A DNA stretch of 64,000 nt, from NCBI GenBank assembly GCA_963555705.1, contig OY743168.1, forward strand, positions 94,280,925-94,344,924, written 5' to 3'. The position numbers and the translations under genes are program-made. The notes under the pieces are model-generated. The model saw only the letters and a list, made by a program, of their open reading frames with translations. It did no database searches and was not told the origin of the DNA. Of this stretch, positions 14,101-24,965 are shown one piece after another. The stretch comes from Ligustrum vulgare. Its lineage: Eukaryota > Streptophyta > Magnoliopsida > Lamiales > Oleaceae. Every line of letters begins with the position of its first letter. The first letter of the stretch is position 1.

Positions 14101-17100
14101 AGAATTTGGAGGTGGAGCCGTGGATGCCCCTGACATCCTAGCCCTAGACCCTGCAACAAGCAGTTCAAGTAGAGAGCACATCTAACCAGAAAAAGAAAGC
14201 ATAATGAAAAGCAACATTTATCCTGATCTCGTGAAAGTAAATGGAGAAATCTAAGATTTTATACCAGAATCCCGTGGGCGGGAACGATTATTCTGTGTAG
14301 AAGCCGATGAAGATTGTGATGGTGGCTCTGATGGCCTTGACTGCTGAGTACTGTTAATATTTATAGGATCAACGACCAAATCTGGATCCTACACAGTATG
14401 AAATATGAATAAAATCAGCAACCCATAATGATCGCATAAAGGTCCAGCAGAAAGGATAATCAATGTGCTGCCTGCATGTTTTTGCTGACTCCTAACCCTA
14501 CGTTCACGTACTAAAAAAAGAAACCTTCGGAAGTTTTATACTTGAGACATGCCAATAACATAAAAAACCCAATGTCGAAACATGTGCTTGCCAAACATTT
14601 GGTGGTGTTGTATATTCATGAAATAGATGGTCTACAATCCCAACCATGTCATTGAACTGCAGCCAGCAAAACATATTCACTCTCAAGATTTGCCAAGCAT
14701 GATCTACGGTTGGTATCTCACAGTATCACTCTTGGATATCAGCTTGATAAACATTAACAATACTCAAAGAGGGAAAGTATAAAACTCAAACGGTATTGTA
14801 ATACCCCAACTAAGAAAGCTTAAGAGAATTGATAGGTACTACTCATACCAACAAGGTGCACCTTCTTTTTCGGAAGTTCATCGTTAGAAACTCCACAGTT
14901 AAGCGTGATTGGCTTGGAGAAATTCTAGGATGGGTGACCTCCTGGGAAGTTTTCTCAGGGAACGTGCGAGTGAGGACAAAGCATGCTGAAAAGACTCGTG
15001 TTGGTACACTGAGGACAATACGCCGTCGTCTAACGGCCGGGACAGCCCATTAAGTGGGACCCAGGTCATTACAGGTATAGCCAAACTAAAATAGATAAAA
15101 ACATTCCCGTATGGTGTACTTGCCAATTTTTTCCACTGGTTGACTTTTTTCGGTAGCACTGTTTATAAGAGGTTGAGAAAATCAATACTTGTTAGTTTTT
15201 TGAGCACTAGTTTTTAGGTTGTATTTCTGAACCCACCAAATAGTTCGTATTTAGCCGTCTTTCAAAATTTCTTTCAATTTAACCCTCTCTAAAGCAAATA
15301 TTTCCAAATCTACCCTAAAAATTAATTAAGCTTGGATAATTATTTCCAATTTTACCCTCTACAGCAATTATTTCCAAATTTTCTATCAATTTTATCCTCT
15401 CTAAAACAACTATCAAACACATACCTACTTTATTTTGATATTTATGGGCATATGAAATTTTATTCTTATAAGAACTTTAAAAAATACTGAGTAATAAACT
15501 CCAACTGATGGAATGGAGTGTGTTAAGAACCACATGAACATTTTACTAAGGGAAACGTGTCAAGCAGGGATGGATCCACCATCGCGCTAGCTAGCCACCA
15601 GCGGTGCCTAGGCCATAAGCCAATAACCCCCAAATAGCCAACCCATTCAAACCTACCCAATTTCAAACCCTCAACAGTCGGATCGACTCCTTTTAGTATC
15701 TATCGGTCAACAGTTATTAAATTCAACTGTGCCATATTTTTTTGCCTCAACTGTTGCCTAACCAGATTTCTGTGAAAGGGATGACATAAAAATGAATAGT
15801 TAACTTCAGATTCGCTCTTTTAATGTCACTTTTTCCTCTGTAGTTGATGGTGGTCACAAAAAGTCACTTTTTCCCATGTAGTTGATGGTGATCTTAAAAA
15901 AGTGTGATGTAGCTGACATTGCTTCTTCGTCAGAACTTTCCATCAATCAAATTTGATAAAAAGTTTGATAAACATTCAGGTTCTGGTTGGAACCTCTAAG
16001 GGCATATTTAATGGGTTGGATAGAGAGAAAGAGAGAAATATATTATTTTAAGATTAAATTGAGGAGAAAATATAGATGTTGAAAGTAAAAAAAGAGAGGA
16101 AAAAATGAAAAAAAAAAAGAGAGAGAGAGAGAGATAGACACAAATTCAAATAAATTAATAAAATAATAGTTGAAGGGGTCAAGTAGAAGGTCTAATTTTG
16201 GACCTCGTGATGGACCAAAGTGGGAAAAATAGGAAGAAAGTGGAAGAGAGAGAAGAAAAAAGAGATATTAGAGTGGGACCCATGAGTTTTTTAGAGAGAG
16301 ATTGTTGTGTGAAGGAATCAATACCTCGACATAAGCCAAAAGGCAAATCTTGTGCCACTCCATCTGGTCGTATGAAACTGGCATGCATCTTAGATCCCGA
16401 GACTCTTTCATTAGCAGCTAGGAACCCTTAGGAAAGGGATCCGAAGTGTCTTCTTCTATCCTTGTATGCACGAGATTGGATCTAGACCGGCTTTTGGGAC
16501 TTATTTCCCAGGGAGTCCTAATGTAAGTTGAACCATTAAAAGAGTCTCTCAAAAATTCATGGATCTCACTTTAATATATCTTTTTTCTTCTCTCTCTTCC
16601 ACTTTCTTCCTATTTTTCCCACTTTGGTCCATCACGAGGTCCAAAATTAGACCTTCTACTTGACCCCTTCAAATATTTTTTTATTAATTTATTTGAATTT
16701 ATGTCTCTCTCTCTCTCTTCTTTTTTCATTTTTCCTTCTCTTTTTTCTACTTCCAACATCCACATTCTCTTCATAATTTAATCTTCAAATAATATATTTC
16801 TCCATTTCTCTCTTATCCAACCCACCTTCACTTTTCACACACCCATTAAATATGCCCTTAGAGGTTCCAACCAGAGCCTGAATGTTTATCAAACTTTTTA
16901 TCAAATTTGATTGATAAAAAGTTCTAACGAAGAAGCAATATCAGCTACGTCACACTTTTTTATGACCACCATCAACTACGGGGGAAAAAGTGACTTTTTT
17001 GTGACACCATCAACTACAAAGGAAAAAGTAACGTTAACAGAGTGAATCTTAAGGTAACTATTCATTTTTATGTCATCCCTTTCACAGAAATCTGGTTAGG

Positions 17101-19433
17101 CAACAGTTGAGGCCAAAAAATATGACACAGTTGAACTTAGTAACCGTTGACCTGTAGATACTATAAGCCCCCAAATACCCAACCCATTTCAAACCTACCT
17201 GATTTCACTTTTCGAGCACCGCTCCTTGCCTCCTCTCGTCGCCTCTACCCTCCTCCAATAGAAAGACCGCCTCCTCTGAGTCTTCCCTCGGTCCGACAAT
17301 TCCCAAATCGCAATTCAAACCTCAGTAAGTCACTAAGTTGTAATTTTTATGTTTTGTAATTTTTAAGTTCTAATCTTGAATCTTGATTCTCTTTTTTTTC
17401 CGCTTAGCTCTTGCCTATTGGGATTTCCAGAGTATAACAGGCTACCAAGGACCATCCAGAGCCAGTGCAGTGCAGCTGGCCACGGTCCAACTGTAGCAAA
17501 GTCAAGGAACTTTTTGATCGATTCTCAATTTCTCATCTAAATTCTCAGCTACTGAGGCTGACCATTGATTCATTAGTATTGAAATGTTATTTGAAAATTA
17601 TGCATAAATGTTACTTTTAAGTTTTTGCAATGTGGTCACTTGTGATGTGAGCCACATATTCCCCTTATGTGAATTGTAAATTGAGTTTTGGTAAATATTT
17701 GATTTGATTTGTGAATTATGATTATTGATTTACAAGTTGTGAATTGAGATTTGGCGAATATTTGATTTGATTTGTGAATTTGGATAATTTTATTTAGTAT
17801 ATATTGATTGTAGGCTAAACATAATTACTTACATGTTCAATATGTGATGATTCCATGTTGGTTGGAGTACTAGGTGAAGATTGGGGCTGCAAAAAAGTTT
17901 CAAAAATAATTTCATCTAAAATCATATACACGTCTAGAAAAATTATTATAAAAATAACATTGCGAGAGATACAACTCTACCATTGGTTAGTTCCAAACAT
18001 ATATATCCTTTTTGTTGTCCCGAATATCCCTTAAAGGCACATTTTCTACTTTTGAAACAAAGCTTGTGCTTTTCATAGGGTGTGAGTAGGGGGTAGCATC
18101 TACATTCGAAAATGTGCAGGTCTCTATACCAAGGGGCTAGGGACATATTTATATAAAGTAAAAAGCATAGAGATAGACTTTTAAACACCTTGGTTGGGAG
18201 TCTGTTTATTAGATAAACTGATATTAGGAATGTGTCATCCAAATAACTTGTTGGTAGATGTGATTTTGCAACAAAAATTAGTCCAATGATGGTCAACAAT
18301 CAATGGTTGGCCGCTCTAGCTGAACTTTAATCCTGGATCCGTCTCTCGTGTCAAGTGTCCGATACGAGTCGCACACGTGTTGAATACCGATACTCCTCGA
18401 ACACTACCATTCTCATTTTTCTTTCTTTATCAGAAATATTATTTATTTTTAATTCAAAATTATTATTAAATATAAATAGATACACATATCACAAAGATAG
18501 ACTCGTTTTCCTTTTTTATTTGTCCCAAATTATAGGTCATTTTTCTTGTTAAGAGTATATTAATATTTTAATTTTCTAATATACTCCTATTTAATATATA
18601 TTGTTATCAAAAAATCTAAACTATTCATTGTTCAATATAAGGGCATATTAAGTAAAATGTAAGTAAATTTATAATTCCAACATATATTAATTATTTTTTT
18701 TAATATGCGTAAAAATAGAAACGAACTTGTCTTTGTGGATGGAGGGACTATAAAACTATAAGTGATAAAACTAAAGAATTTAATCATTGTTTCATGTCCG
18801 TCATTTTAAAAAATCGCGTGTCCTTGTGGTGCATCATAGACTACCTACCATTCATAATCAGCCAAAACCAGTACTCTAAAACTACCAAGCAGACGCGTAT
18901 GCAATGTCAGATTTTCTCAAATTCCTAATTTCTACATGATGATAAAGTCAAGACAACGTAAATCAACTAAACCCAGATGAAATACACTGTAATTACACCC
19001 ACATCAAATAGCCAAAAAATAAAATAAAATGTATTTAATTGGGAAAGCAAGTTATTTCTTTACCTAACTGTCTTGATTTAAGATAAAAACAAAATGGCCT
19101 AATAAAAAATTCGCTTGGAAAATGATGCTCTGGTTCCGGCGTGTGTGTATATAAACACACACAGACATACACACACAAGAAAGTTACCAAGAAGTAAATG
19201 GGTGTAATCTATCCAACCTAATAACTTCAAAACAAAAATGAAAGAAAAAATTTAAGAAACTGTACAATGTATCGCTGATAGAACTTTTGCTTGAAGTGGT
19301 TGACAACATCAGAGCGGGAGGCCATACTGGGTGGGATGAGGATGTTAGACCAGTAATCCGCCCATCGTGGGTCGTTGTCGTAGTCGTAAGCCGTCGCCGC
19401 TATTTTCTTCAACTCCTCTCCTTCTCCTCCCAT
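11184..19433 (-). CDS. TMEM33/Pom33-like (UPF0121-type) multi-pass membrane protein, 9 exons, 343 aa
   Basis: Matches the plant family represented by Arabidopsis At3g02420, which I place with TMEM33/Pom33 ER and nuclear-envelope proteins; that placement is from memory and less certain than the gene model. Exons: 19433-19266, 14388-14265, 14150-14050, 13290-13165, 13050-12930, 12821-12737, 12013-11900, 11752-11713 and 11336-11184 (TGA). All are GT-AG and phases are consistent (1032 nt). The protein starts MGGEGEELKK, has DPRWADYWSNILIPP at 21-35, a Ser/Pro-rich linker (about 57-125), then hydrophobic segments: VFVVAILSIFPLVP (132-145), a second around ISFMGTACSSMYSLY, a third around DFIYSVYCLTFVSSHLCL, and GVGFLLIFSLLS. 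It ends AVQRWWFR. A Ser at the exon 5/6 junction replaces the Phe I remember in Arabidopsis. Intron 1 (about 4.9 kb) is full of repeats. Confidence 0.9.
12428..12571. mobile_element. Tourist-like MITE, 144 bp
   Basis: In intron 6 of the TMEM33-like gene. Ends GAGCTTGTTTGGTGTA and TAGACCAAACAAGGCC are inverted repeats, flanked by TAA at 12425-12427 and 12572-12574. Same family as 810-972. Confidence 0.8.
14797..15073 (+). mobile_element. Cassandra-type TRIM solo LTR containing a 5S rRNA-like segment
   Basis: A 277-bp unit starting TGTAATACCC and ending GGTCATTACA, flanked by perfect 5-bp duplications GGTAT (14792-14796 and 15074-15078). The interior carries the 5S rRNA internal-promoter region in order: a degenerate CATACCA..GGTGCACC, then CCACAGTTAAGCGTG, then CTAGGATGGGTGACCTCCTG and GGGAAGT. 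This is the hallmark of Cassandra LTRs, which use the 5S pol III promoter. Only one LTR and no internal domain are present, so it is a solo LTR left by recombination. It lies in intron 1 of the TMEM33-like gene, antisense to the gene. Confidence 0.9.
15690..17167. repeat. Large inverted repeat (foldback), about 0.6-kb arms
   Basis: Left arm about 15690-16302 and right arm about 16530-17167 are inverted copies. Matching landmarks: TAGTATCTA..GGTCAAC against GTTGACC..TAGATACTA at the outer ends; CCTAACCAGATTTCTGTG against CACAGAAATCTGGTTAGG; and GGACCTCGTGATGGACCAAA against its complement near 16621. The loop is about 230 bp. A shorter direct repeat (CCCAAATA.CCAACCCATT) flanks it at about 15625-15665 and 17168-17205. 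No short target duplication and no ORF were found. It lies in intron 1 of the TMEM33-like gene, so a pre-mRNA would contain a long hairpin. Confidence 0.85.
17946..18299 (-). pseudogene. Ty1/copia polyprotein fragment (integrase C-terminal region)
   Basis: An open stretch of about 117 codons contains the copia integrase signature AVYLINRLPT-like (SVYLINRLPTKV), then a decayed F-x-C-x-CYPLL..KHKL block and FKGYSGQQKGYICL, in the family order. There is no protease, RT or LTR around it, so it is an isolated remnant. It sits in intron 1 of the TMEM33-like gene on the same strand as that gene. Confidence 0.8.
19141..19179. repeat. TG/CA dinucleotide microsatellite with palindromic centre
   Basis: GTGTGTGTATATAAACACAC followed by more CA repeats, about 85 bp 3' (in plus-strand terms, before) the exon 1 donor of the TMEM33-like gene, inside intron 1. 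Confidence 0.7.
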
Positions 19434-19650
19434 CTTTCTACTTGTTTCTTGTCAAAAAAACACAAATTCAATTCACTTCTGAGTCTGGAGTTTGGAACCC
19501 CCACCCTCACTTCGAGTTCGACTATGAATGGTCTATAGTCTATAACAAAAGTCGTCCGTTTTCTCTTCTTCTTTTTTTTTTTTTTTTTTTTTACTCCCCA
19601 ATTATTATACCAGAATTTTCAATTTTTTTTTTTCTTTTTTTTTTTTTACT

Positions 19651-20898
19651 ATATTACCGCCACAAAATTTAATTCTTACACCATATTTTTAAGTAATTTC
19701 TTTATTGACTAAAATAAATATAAAAGAAATTATAAAAATATCCTTTTATTTTTCTCTCACTATTTTTAAATACACTACAATCTTTCAAATAAATTTATTT
19801 TCTTTTCTTCTTTATATTTATGGTGACTATATTGTCACCACAAAATTTATTTTTTACACCACAATTTAAAGTATTTTCTTTATTTATAAAAATAGACATA
19901 AATAAAATTACATATATATTCTTTTAATATTATCTCACTAAAAATAATTTTTATATACATCACATCTTTCAAATATTCTCTTATTTTCTCTATATTTATT
20001 TTTCTAAATCATCTTGTTCTTCTTGTTATTTTAGCCTCTGTTTGTTAAATTTTTTTTGTTTAAAAACATGTGTTTTTATGTTTTCTAGGTAAGATATGTG
20101 GTTAAAAATTAGAGAGAGAAAATATGTGTGGTTAAAAAGTGGTTTGGGAAATTGTGTAAAAAAAAAACATGTTTCTCTTGGTTTGCAAAACAGATGCTTA
20201 TATTTTTGCTTTTCAATAACAAGTTAATTAGAATAGATGTTAATACAATAATTTCATATGAGTTTTCAAATAATAACATCATGCAAATATTAACATAAAT
20301 TAAAGTTTAGGACTTTAGGTTAGTGAAAGATTTTTATTATTCAAGGTTCCCTATATTTTGATGTCACCCACGATTTTGGTTATTTAATTATATTTGATTT
20401 TCAATTAAATTTTATATTCGGTTTTCGAATTCTATGGTTTTTCAATTACATATATTTGCGTGTTCATACTGCATTCCACCCATCGTGTTTTCAGTTGCAT
20501 CTAGTATTAAAAAAAAATTAGTGATTCCAATTGCATATAGTATTTTTTTTAAAAATGTGTATCAAGTATTTAGAAGCCGGTTCCTACTATGTTTATATGA
20601 AATTGAATATCTTATTGTTTCAATTATCCATCAAACATCAATTAAAAAATGTGTAACATGAAAATTTGAACCTAATTAATTGTAATTAAGAAAATAATAG
20701 GTGGCAATGATGAGGAAAAAATGGAGAAATATTTGAAATTTGGGATGATGAGTACACCACAATAATATTTTTTTTTAAAAGTTTTTATAGGATTAGGAGT
20801 ATTATTGTAAATTTGTTGTGGTGTATTTATTGAAAATTTATTTTAATTGTGGTGTGATTATAATATGGTGTAGTAAATAAATTTTGTGGTGGTAATAT
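19651..20898. mobile_element. MITE-like element with short inverted ends, about 1.25 kb
   Basis: Left end ATATTACCGCCACAAAATTT and right end AAATTTTGTGGTGGTAATAT match as inverted repeats in 19 of 20 bases, and the similarity continues into TACACCATAT. A related sub-copy of the left motif recurs near 19830. It is AT-rich with no ORF of substance. A 164-bp Tourist-like MITE (20034-20197) is nested inside. The target duplication is unclear. It lies upstream of the TMEM33-like gene. Confidence 0.6.
20034..20197. mobile_element. Tourist-like MITE, 164 bp, nested
   Basis: Ends GCCTCTGTTTG and CAAAACAGATGC are imperfect inverted repeats with TTA on both sides (20031-20033 and 20198-20200). The interior contains the GTGGTTAAAAAGTGGTTTGG wording common to the family. 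Confidence 0.7.
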
Positions 20899-21117
20899 AA
20901 TTATCTTTTTTTTTCTTCATTCTAAATCATTTTACGGAGTCATGGTGGCTCTCTCGTGTTACACATCAATTTTCAATAGTTTGATCTAAAATCTTATGGC
21001 ATTGCAACATTTACACCAAATAATAAATTCACTCAAATGATGATATCAAAAATTAAAAAAAAAAAAAGATTTTTCTCAACAAAATGGTTAGAAAATATTT
21101 GTCAAGAGAATAACTTA

Positions 21118-22231
21118 TGCTGCGTTCTCTTTGGTGTTTTTAGCCGTTTTTCATTTTTCATTTCTGAAAACACGAAAAACGCGTTCTCTTGCGCCCTTTT
21201 CGAAAAAAAAATTCGAAAACATTTTCAAAAATTGTAAAGAAAATGGAAAACGTGAAAACGCGTGTTTTTCGAAATTTATACCTATTAAGTGGAAAACGTG
21301 AAAAACGCGCATTTTCCACATTTTCCACTTAAAAAAATTAAAATTAAAATAATCAAAAAAATTTGAAATTTGTCAAAATTTGTCATTTTTAATTACATTA
21401 TTGGTCCCTGATTTTTAAAACTTGTCATTTTAATCCTCAAATTTTGGAATTTCTTTCGAAAATACCCTAATTTATTTGCAACTTAGGTCCCTCAACTTCA
21501 GATTTTGTTGCACATTAGTTCACAAATTTTACTTTTCTTTCAATTTAGTACTTCTCGTATTTGCTTTATAGGTCATTGTCTTCAAACATGTATAACTTTT
21601 GATGTACAACTTCGAATTGCACTCTGTTTTTTGCGTCGAACTCCAAATTCAACCATCTTTCTGATGATGTATCATGTGCTTAATTATTAAACATTTCTTT
21701 TTTACTTTTGTATTATAGACACTTATTTTGTAAGGGTATCATTAAGTAACGTAAATTTATTTTTGCAAATTTTATTGAAACTTAAATTTTAAACGTTATG
21801 AGTGCTTACTATAAGGATGTATCTATATAAAGTATTAAATGTAACGATTACTTTAGAAGGGAAAATTACTACCCAAATGTTACCCAAATGTGGAACGATT
21901 ACTTTTGAAGGGCAATATGAACTTTTGAACTTTTTCGGTATAACCAAATTGTGTGATAGGGGTTATTTCATTTATTTTTGTTGTGCAACTCAAATATGAT
22001 ATCTTTATTTCATTTATATTCACAAACAATATAATTACAAGTATACATAAATAATTTTCTTCAAAATTTTAAACATAACGCGTTTTCCAGTTTTTCATTT
22101 TCGAAGACAGTTTTCAGAAATAACAAACCAAACGCGTTTTTAGCAATTTCGAAAAAAGTCACAGAAAATGGAAAATAGAAAACATTTTCGAAAATGAAAA
22201 CAGGAAACTGAAATACAAAAAGAACGCAGCC
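21118..22231. mobile_element. PIF/Harbinger-type MITE, copy 2 (1114 bp)
   Basis: Second copy of the 8274-9272 element: ends TGCTGCGTTCTCTTTGG and AAAGAACGCAGCC, flanked by TTA (21115-21117 and 22232-22234). The first base of the left end differs from copy 1. It has extra GAAAACG-rich subterminal sequence compared with copy 1 (near 21250-21320 and 22100-22140). No transposase. Confidence 0.85.
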
Positions 22232-22841
22232 TTAGTTTGTGCTTTATATGATGTACCTAGAGAATATTTTTTAGGCTAATTCCTTATTTGGTACACTTTA
22301 AAAAAAAAAATCCCTACTGTACTTAATCTCAATTGTCTACTAAAAGTCAAGTCTTATATTTGACTTTTCAATCAAATTTCAACCATCTATTTTTTTAAAA
22401 GTCACTATTCATTTCAAATAAAAAAATTTTAAACAATATCGAACACACACTAAATGTTACAACCAAACAAAAAAAAAATAGAAAATATTTTCTTTGATAG
22501 GACATTTTCTTATAAAATTCTTGTTATCAAACATAAATGTATTTATTTGTTTTATTTATTATTTATTTCTCTACAATTAATTTATTTCATTTTTTTATTA
22601 CAAATGAAATTATTACTAAAAATATTGAATTACAAATTATACTTAATTACAAATGAATTTTCTTCTTAATTTCTAATTATCAAATTAGTAACTTTTGAGA
22701 TTTAATGAGTAATTGAATTTTATGCATTCAATAAATTTATTGCTTATTATTTAAACCACAGTCTATAAATTAACATTAAATAAAAATAATAGTTACACAC
22801 AAAAAAAAGTGAATTATTAAATACCAAAGCAAGCAAAAATG

Positions 22842-22849
22842 TTTTTTTT

Positions 22850-22880
<31 letters not shown>

Positions 22881-22881
22881 G
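22842..22881. repeat. T18 followed by G22 homopolymer block
   Basis: A run of 18 T at 22842-22859 directly abuts 22 G at 22860-22881, followed by C/G-rich text (TCCCTATCCCTATCCCC, GGGGAGGGGGGAGGGG). This is conspicuous in AT-rich surroundings. It could be a real repeat tract or an assembly weak point. Confidence 0.9.
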
Positions 22882-24171
22882 TAATAGTTCCTTATTCCCT
22901 ATCCCTATCCCCAGAGCAAATGTCCACCGATACCTTGCAGGTGAACATTGAGCGTTAGGCGGGGCCTTGCCTGACCCCTCAATGGGGAGGGGGGAGGGGA
23001 ATTTTTATCCCTATCCCTACATATATAAAAGAGTAAATTGGTAGAGCACTATTCATATTTCCGTCCACACCCTACTATTTTTTTTTATTATTATTATCAA
23101 AATCGATATCTCATGAGGAACTCTTCAATTGCCCTAATTTCCTCTTTGTCTCGGAGCTTTCCTTACTCCTCTACATAAGAATATTGAAGATACATGGGTT
23201 CATAGAGAATCATAGATATGGTGACACACTTGATCATAATCGGCAATATCGGTTCATTATGTATCACTTCGGATTCGGATATAGATGCTTGTATAACCGG
23301 AAGTTTAGAAAGCTATATTCAATATGTTGCATGAGTTCATAAAAAAATAAAAAACCAAGTTAACCCCAGTTTGGTTTGTTATAGAGCGTGTTTCTCGTGC
23401 CTTGTCACTGAAATTCATCTGAAGGATATTGAGTTCGAAAGATTGGACTGTGGAAAAGAGTCAAAACGAGCAATGCATATTTGAATTCAACAAGGAATAG
23501 GATTGGAAGTAGCATTTCTGACATGCTATTTGTTTCTTTTGATTACATCATATATCCTTGCCACAAGCTTCCTCTCCGTATAGCTACTCGAAGTGACGGT
23601 TTCCCGAGGTGGATGTTACTTAGGTTGGCTTTTGTGCTCTACATTTTAGCTCTGCATGTATTGGTTTTTGTAATGATTTCATTCTAAAACACTGTTCGAC
23701 AAAGCAAATTAATTGGGAAAATCACAAAAAAAAAGACAAGAAATTTAATTTATACAATTTTTCATCACTTTTGAATCATCTACATTTTCTCTCTTCAATT
23801 TTTAACTCCACATCTTATCTAGAAAATACAAATAAATCAACTAAATAATTTTAATTCCTCCCTCCACGCCGCCGAAATAAGGCTAAGTGAAACCACTCCT
23901 TCGTATCAATTTTGTCTATATTGTTTAAGTCATTTCCGGTTCTGACATCAATACATTCTTATGTATATCATTGCTCTTGATTGTACAAATATTCGGGGCA
24001 TGCTCAGTCAAACTATTGTCTCACTTATAAGTTATAACTAAGCGTGTGTCTGGCCGCGAGTTTTGTGAAAACGCTTTGTTCACAACAGTATTTTTAATAT
24101 TAAAAAATGTTCATCATCGTACTGATTGAACTGATCATACTTTCTTTCACCAGAAGTTGTTGGAGGTTTTA
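22882..24171. other. Intergenic, no gene recognised
   Basis: Contains a C/G-rich patch to about 23010, then unassigned sequence with only short ORFs. About 23740-23850 carries the short-MITE wording (ATTTTTCATCACTTTTGAAT). Near 24288-24310 there is a 22-bp near-palindrome built on GCTGGTTGTACAACTAGC that is related to the inverted repeat ending at 29848. Confidence 0.4.
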
Positions 24172-24446
24172 GCCCCTGTTCGGCGGCTATGGGCCAAAAA
24201 AATAGATTTTGTAATTTTTTAGGTAGATGGATGGTTATAAAGTGGAGAGAGAAAATATGTAGAGTTAGAAGCTTGTCAATGCTGGTTGTACAACTAGCAT
24301 TATTGCTTTTTAAATTTCTACGAATTCTTCTTGAATAATGCTGGTTGTACAAGACATTTAACAAGCTTGTTGACAATTCTAATTTATCGTGATATTTCGC
24401 TGACCAAAAAGACGTGAGTAATTTGTGTAAACAATAAAATTTGTCT

Positions 24447-24960
24447 CCTGCTGAAAATCGCCAAAACCGGAACAGAAGCCCTAATACATCCACTGAGCTT
24501 TCTTCTTCAGCACCTGCTGAAAATTGCCAAAATCGGAACAAGCCCTAATCCATCCACTGAGCTTTCCTCTTCAGCACCTCACCTTTCATTCCACCGCCGA
24601 CTCCCACCCACATTGCCGGAAATCAATACGACAACAAGAGTAAATTCTAGTTCTGATTTTCCTCTGTGCCCAACTGCGTTTGTAGGGAAAAAAAATAAAA
24701 TCCGAATCCATTGAGACCGATTTTCGTCTGTGCCCAGCTGCTTTTGTAGCAAAAAAAAAAAAATCCGAATCCATTGAGACCGACACTGTGCTTTCCTCTT
24801 CAGCCCCTCCCTTCCATTTCTTGACTCCACCGTCGACCACCAACCCACATTGCCGGAAATCAACACCACCGTAAGTGTAAATTACAGCAGGGATTTTGCT
24901 CTGTGCCCAGCTGCGTTTGTAGACCGCGAACCATAAAATCCGAATCCAGCTCCTGGATAA
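24447..24960 (+). repeat. Nested tandem duplications upstream of the FAR1-like gene
   Basis: A 66-bp unit starting CCTGCTGAAAAT..GCCAAAA is repeated at 24447 and 24513. A roughly 63-bp unit with CTGTGCCCAGCTGC and ATCCGAATCCATTGAGACCG is repeated at about 24662 and 24725. A larger unit of about 237 bp brings CCCACATTGCCGGAAATCAA back at about 24846. The array ends just before the start codon at 24966, so it would form the 5' leader or a subterminal repeat region. Confidence 0.75.
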
Positions 24961-24965
24961 CTGTA

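Noticed and set aside
14836..14955. 5S rRNA gene
   Set aside because: The similarity is only partial and lies inside an LTR with TG..CA ends and a target duplication, so it is a Cassandra LTR, not a 5S gene.
19287..19672. Plus-strand ORFs overlapping exon 1 of the TMEM33-like gene
   Set aside because: Antisense shadow of the exon running into T-rich sequence.
24172..24481. MITE with ends GCCCCTGTTCGG and CCGGAACAGAAGCCC
   Set aside because: The flanks are TTA on one side and TAA on the other, and it would overlap the inverted repeat of the candidate MULE; left unassigned.
24579..24869. Minus-strand ORFs with repeated RSQWIRI peptides
   Set aside because: Antisense readings of the tandem-duplicated leader of the FAR1-like gene; the peptide repeat only mirrors the DNA repeat.
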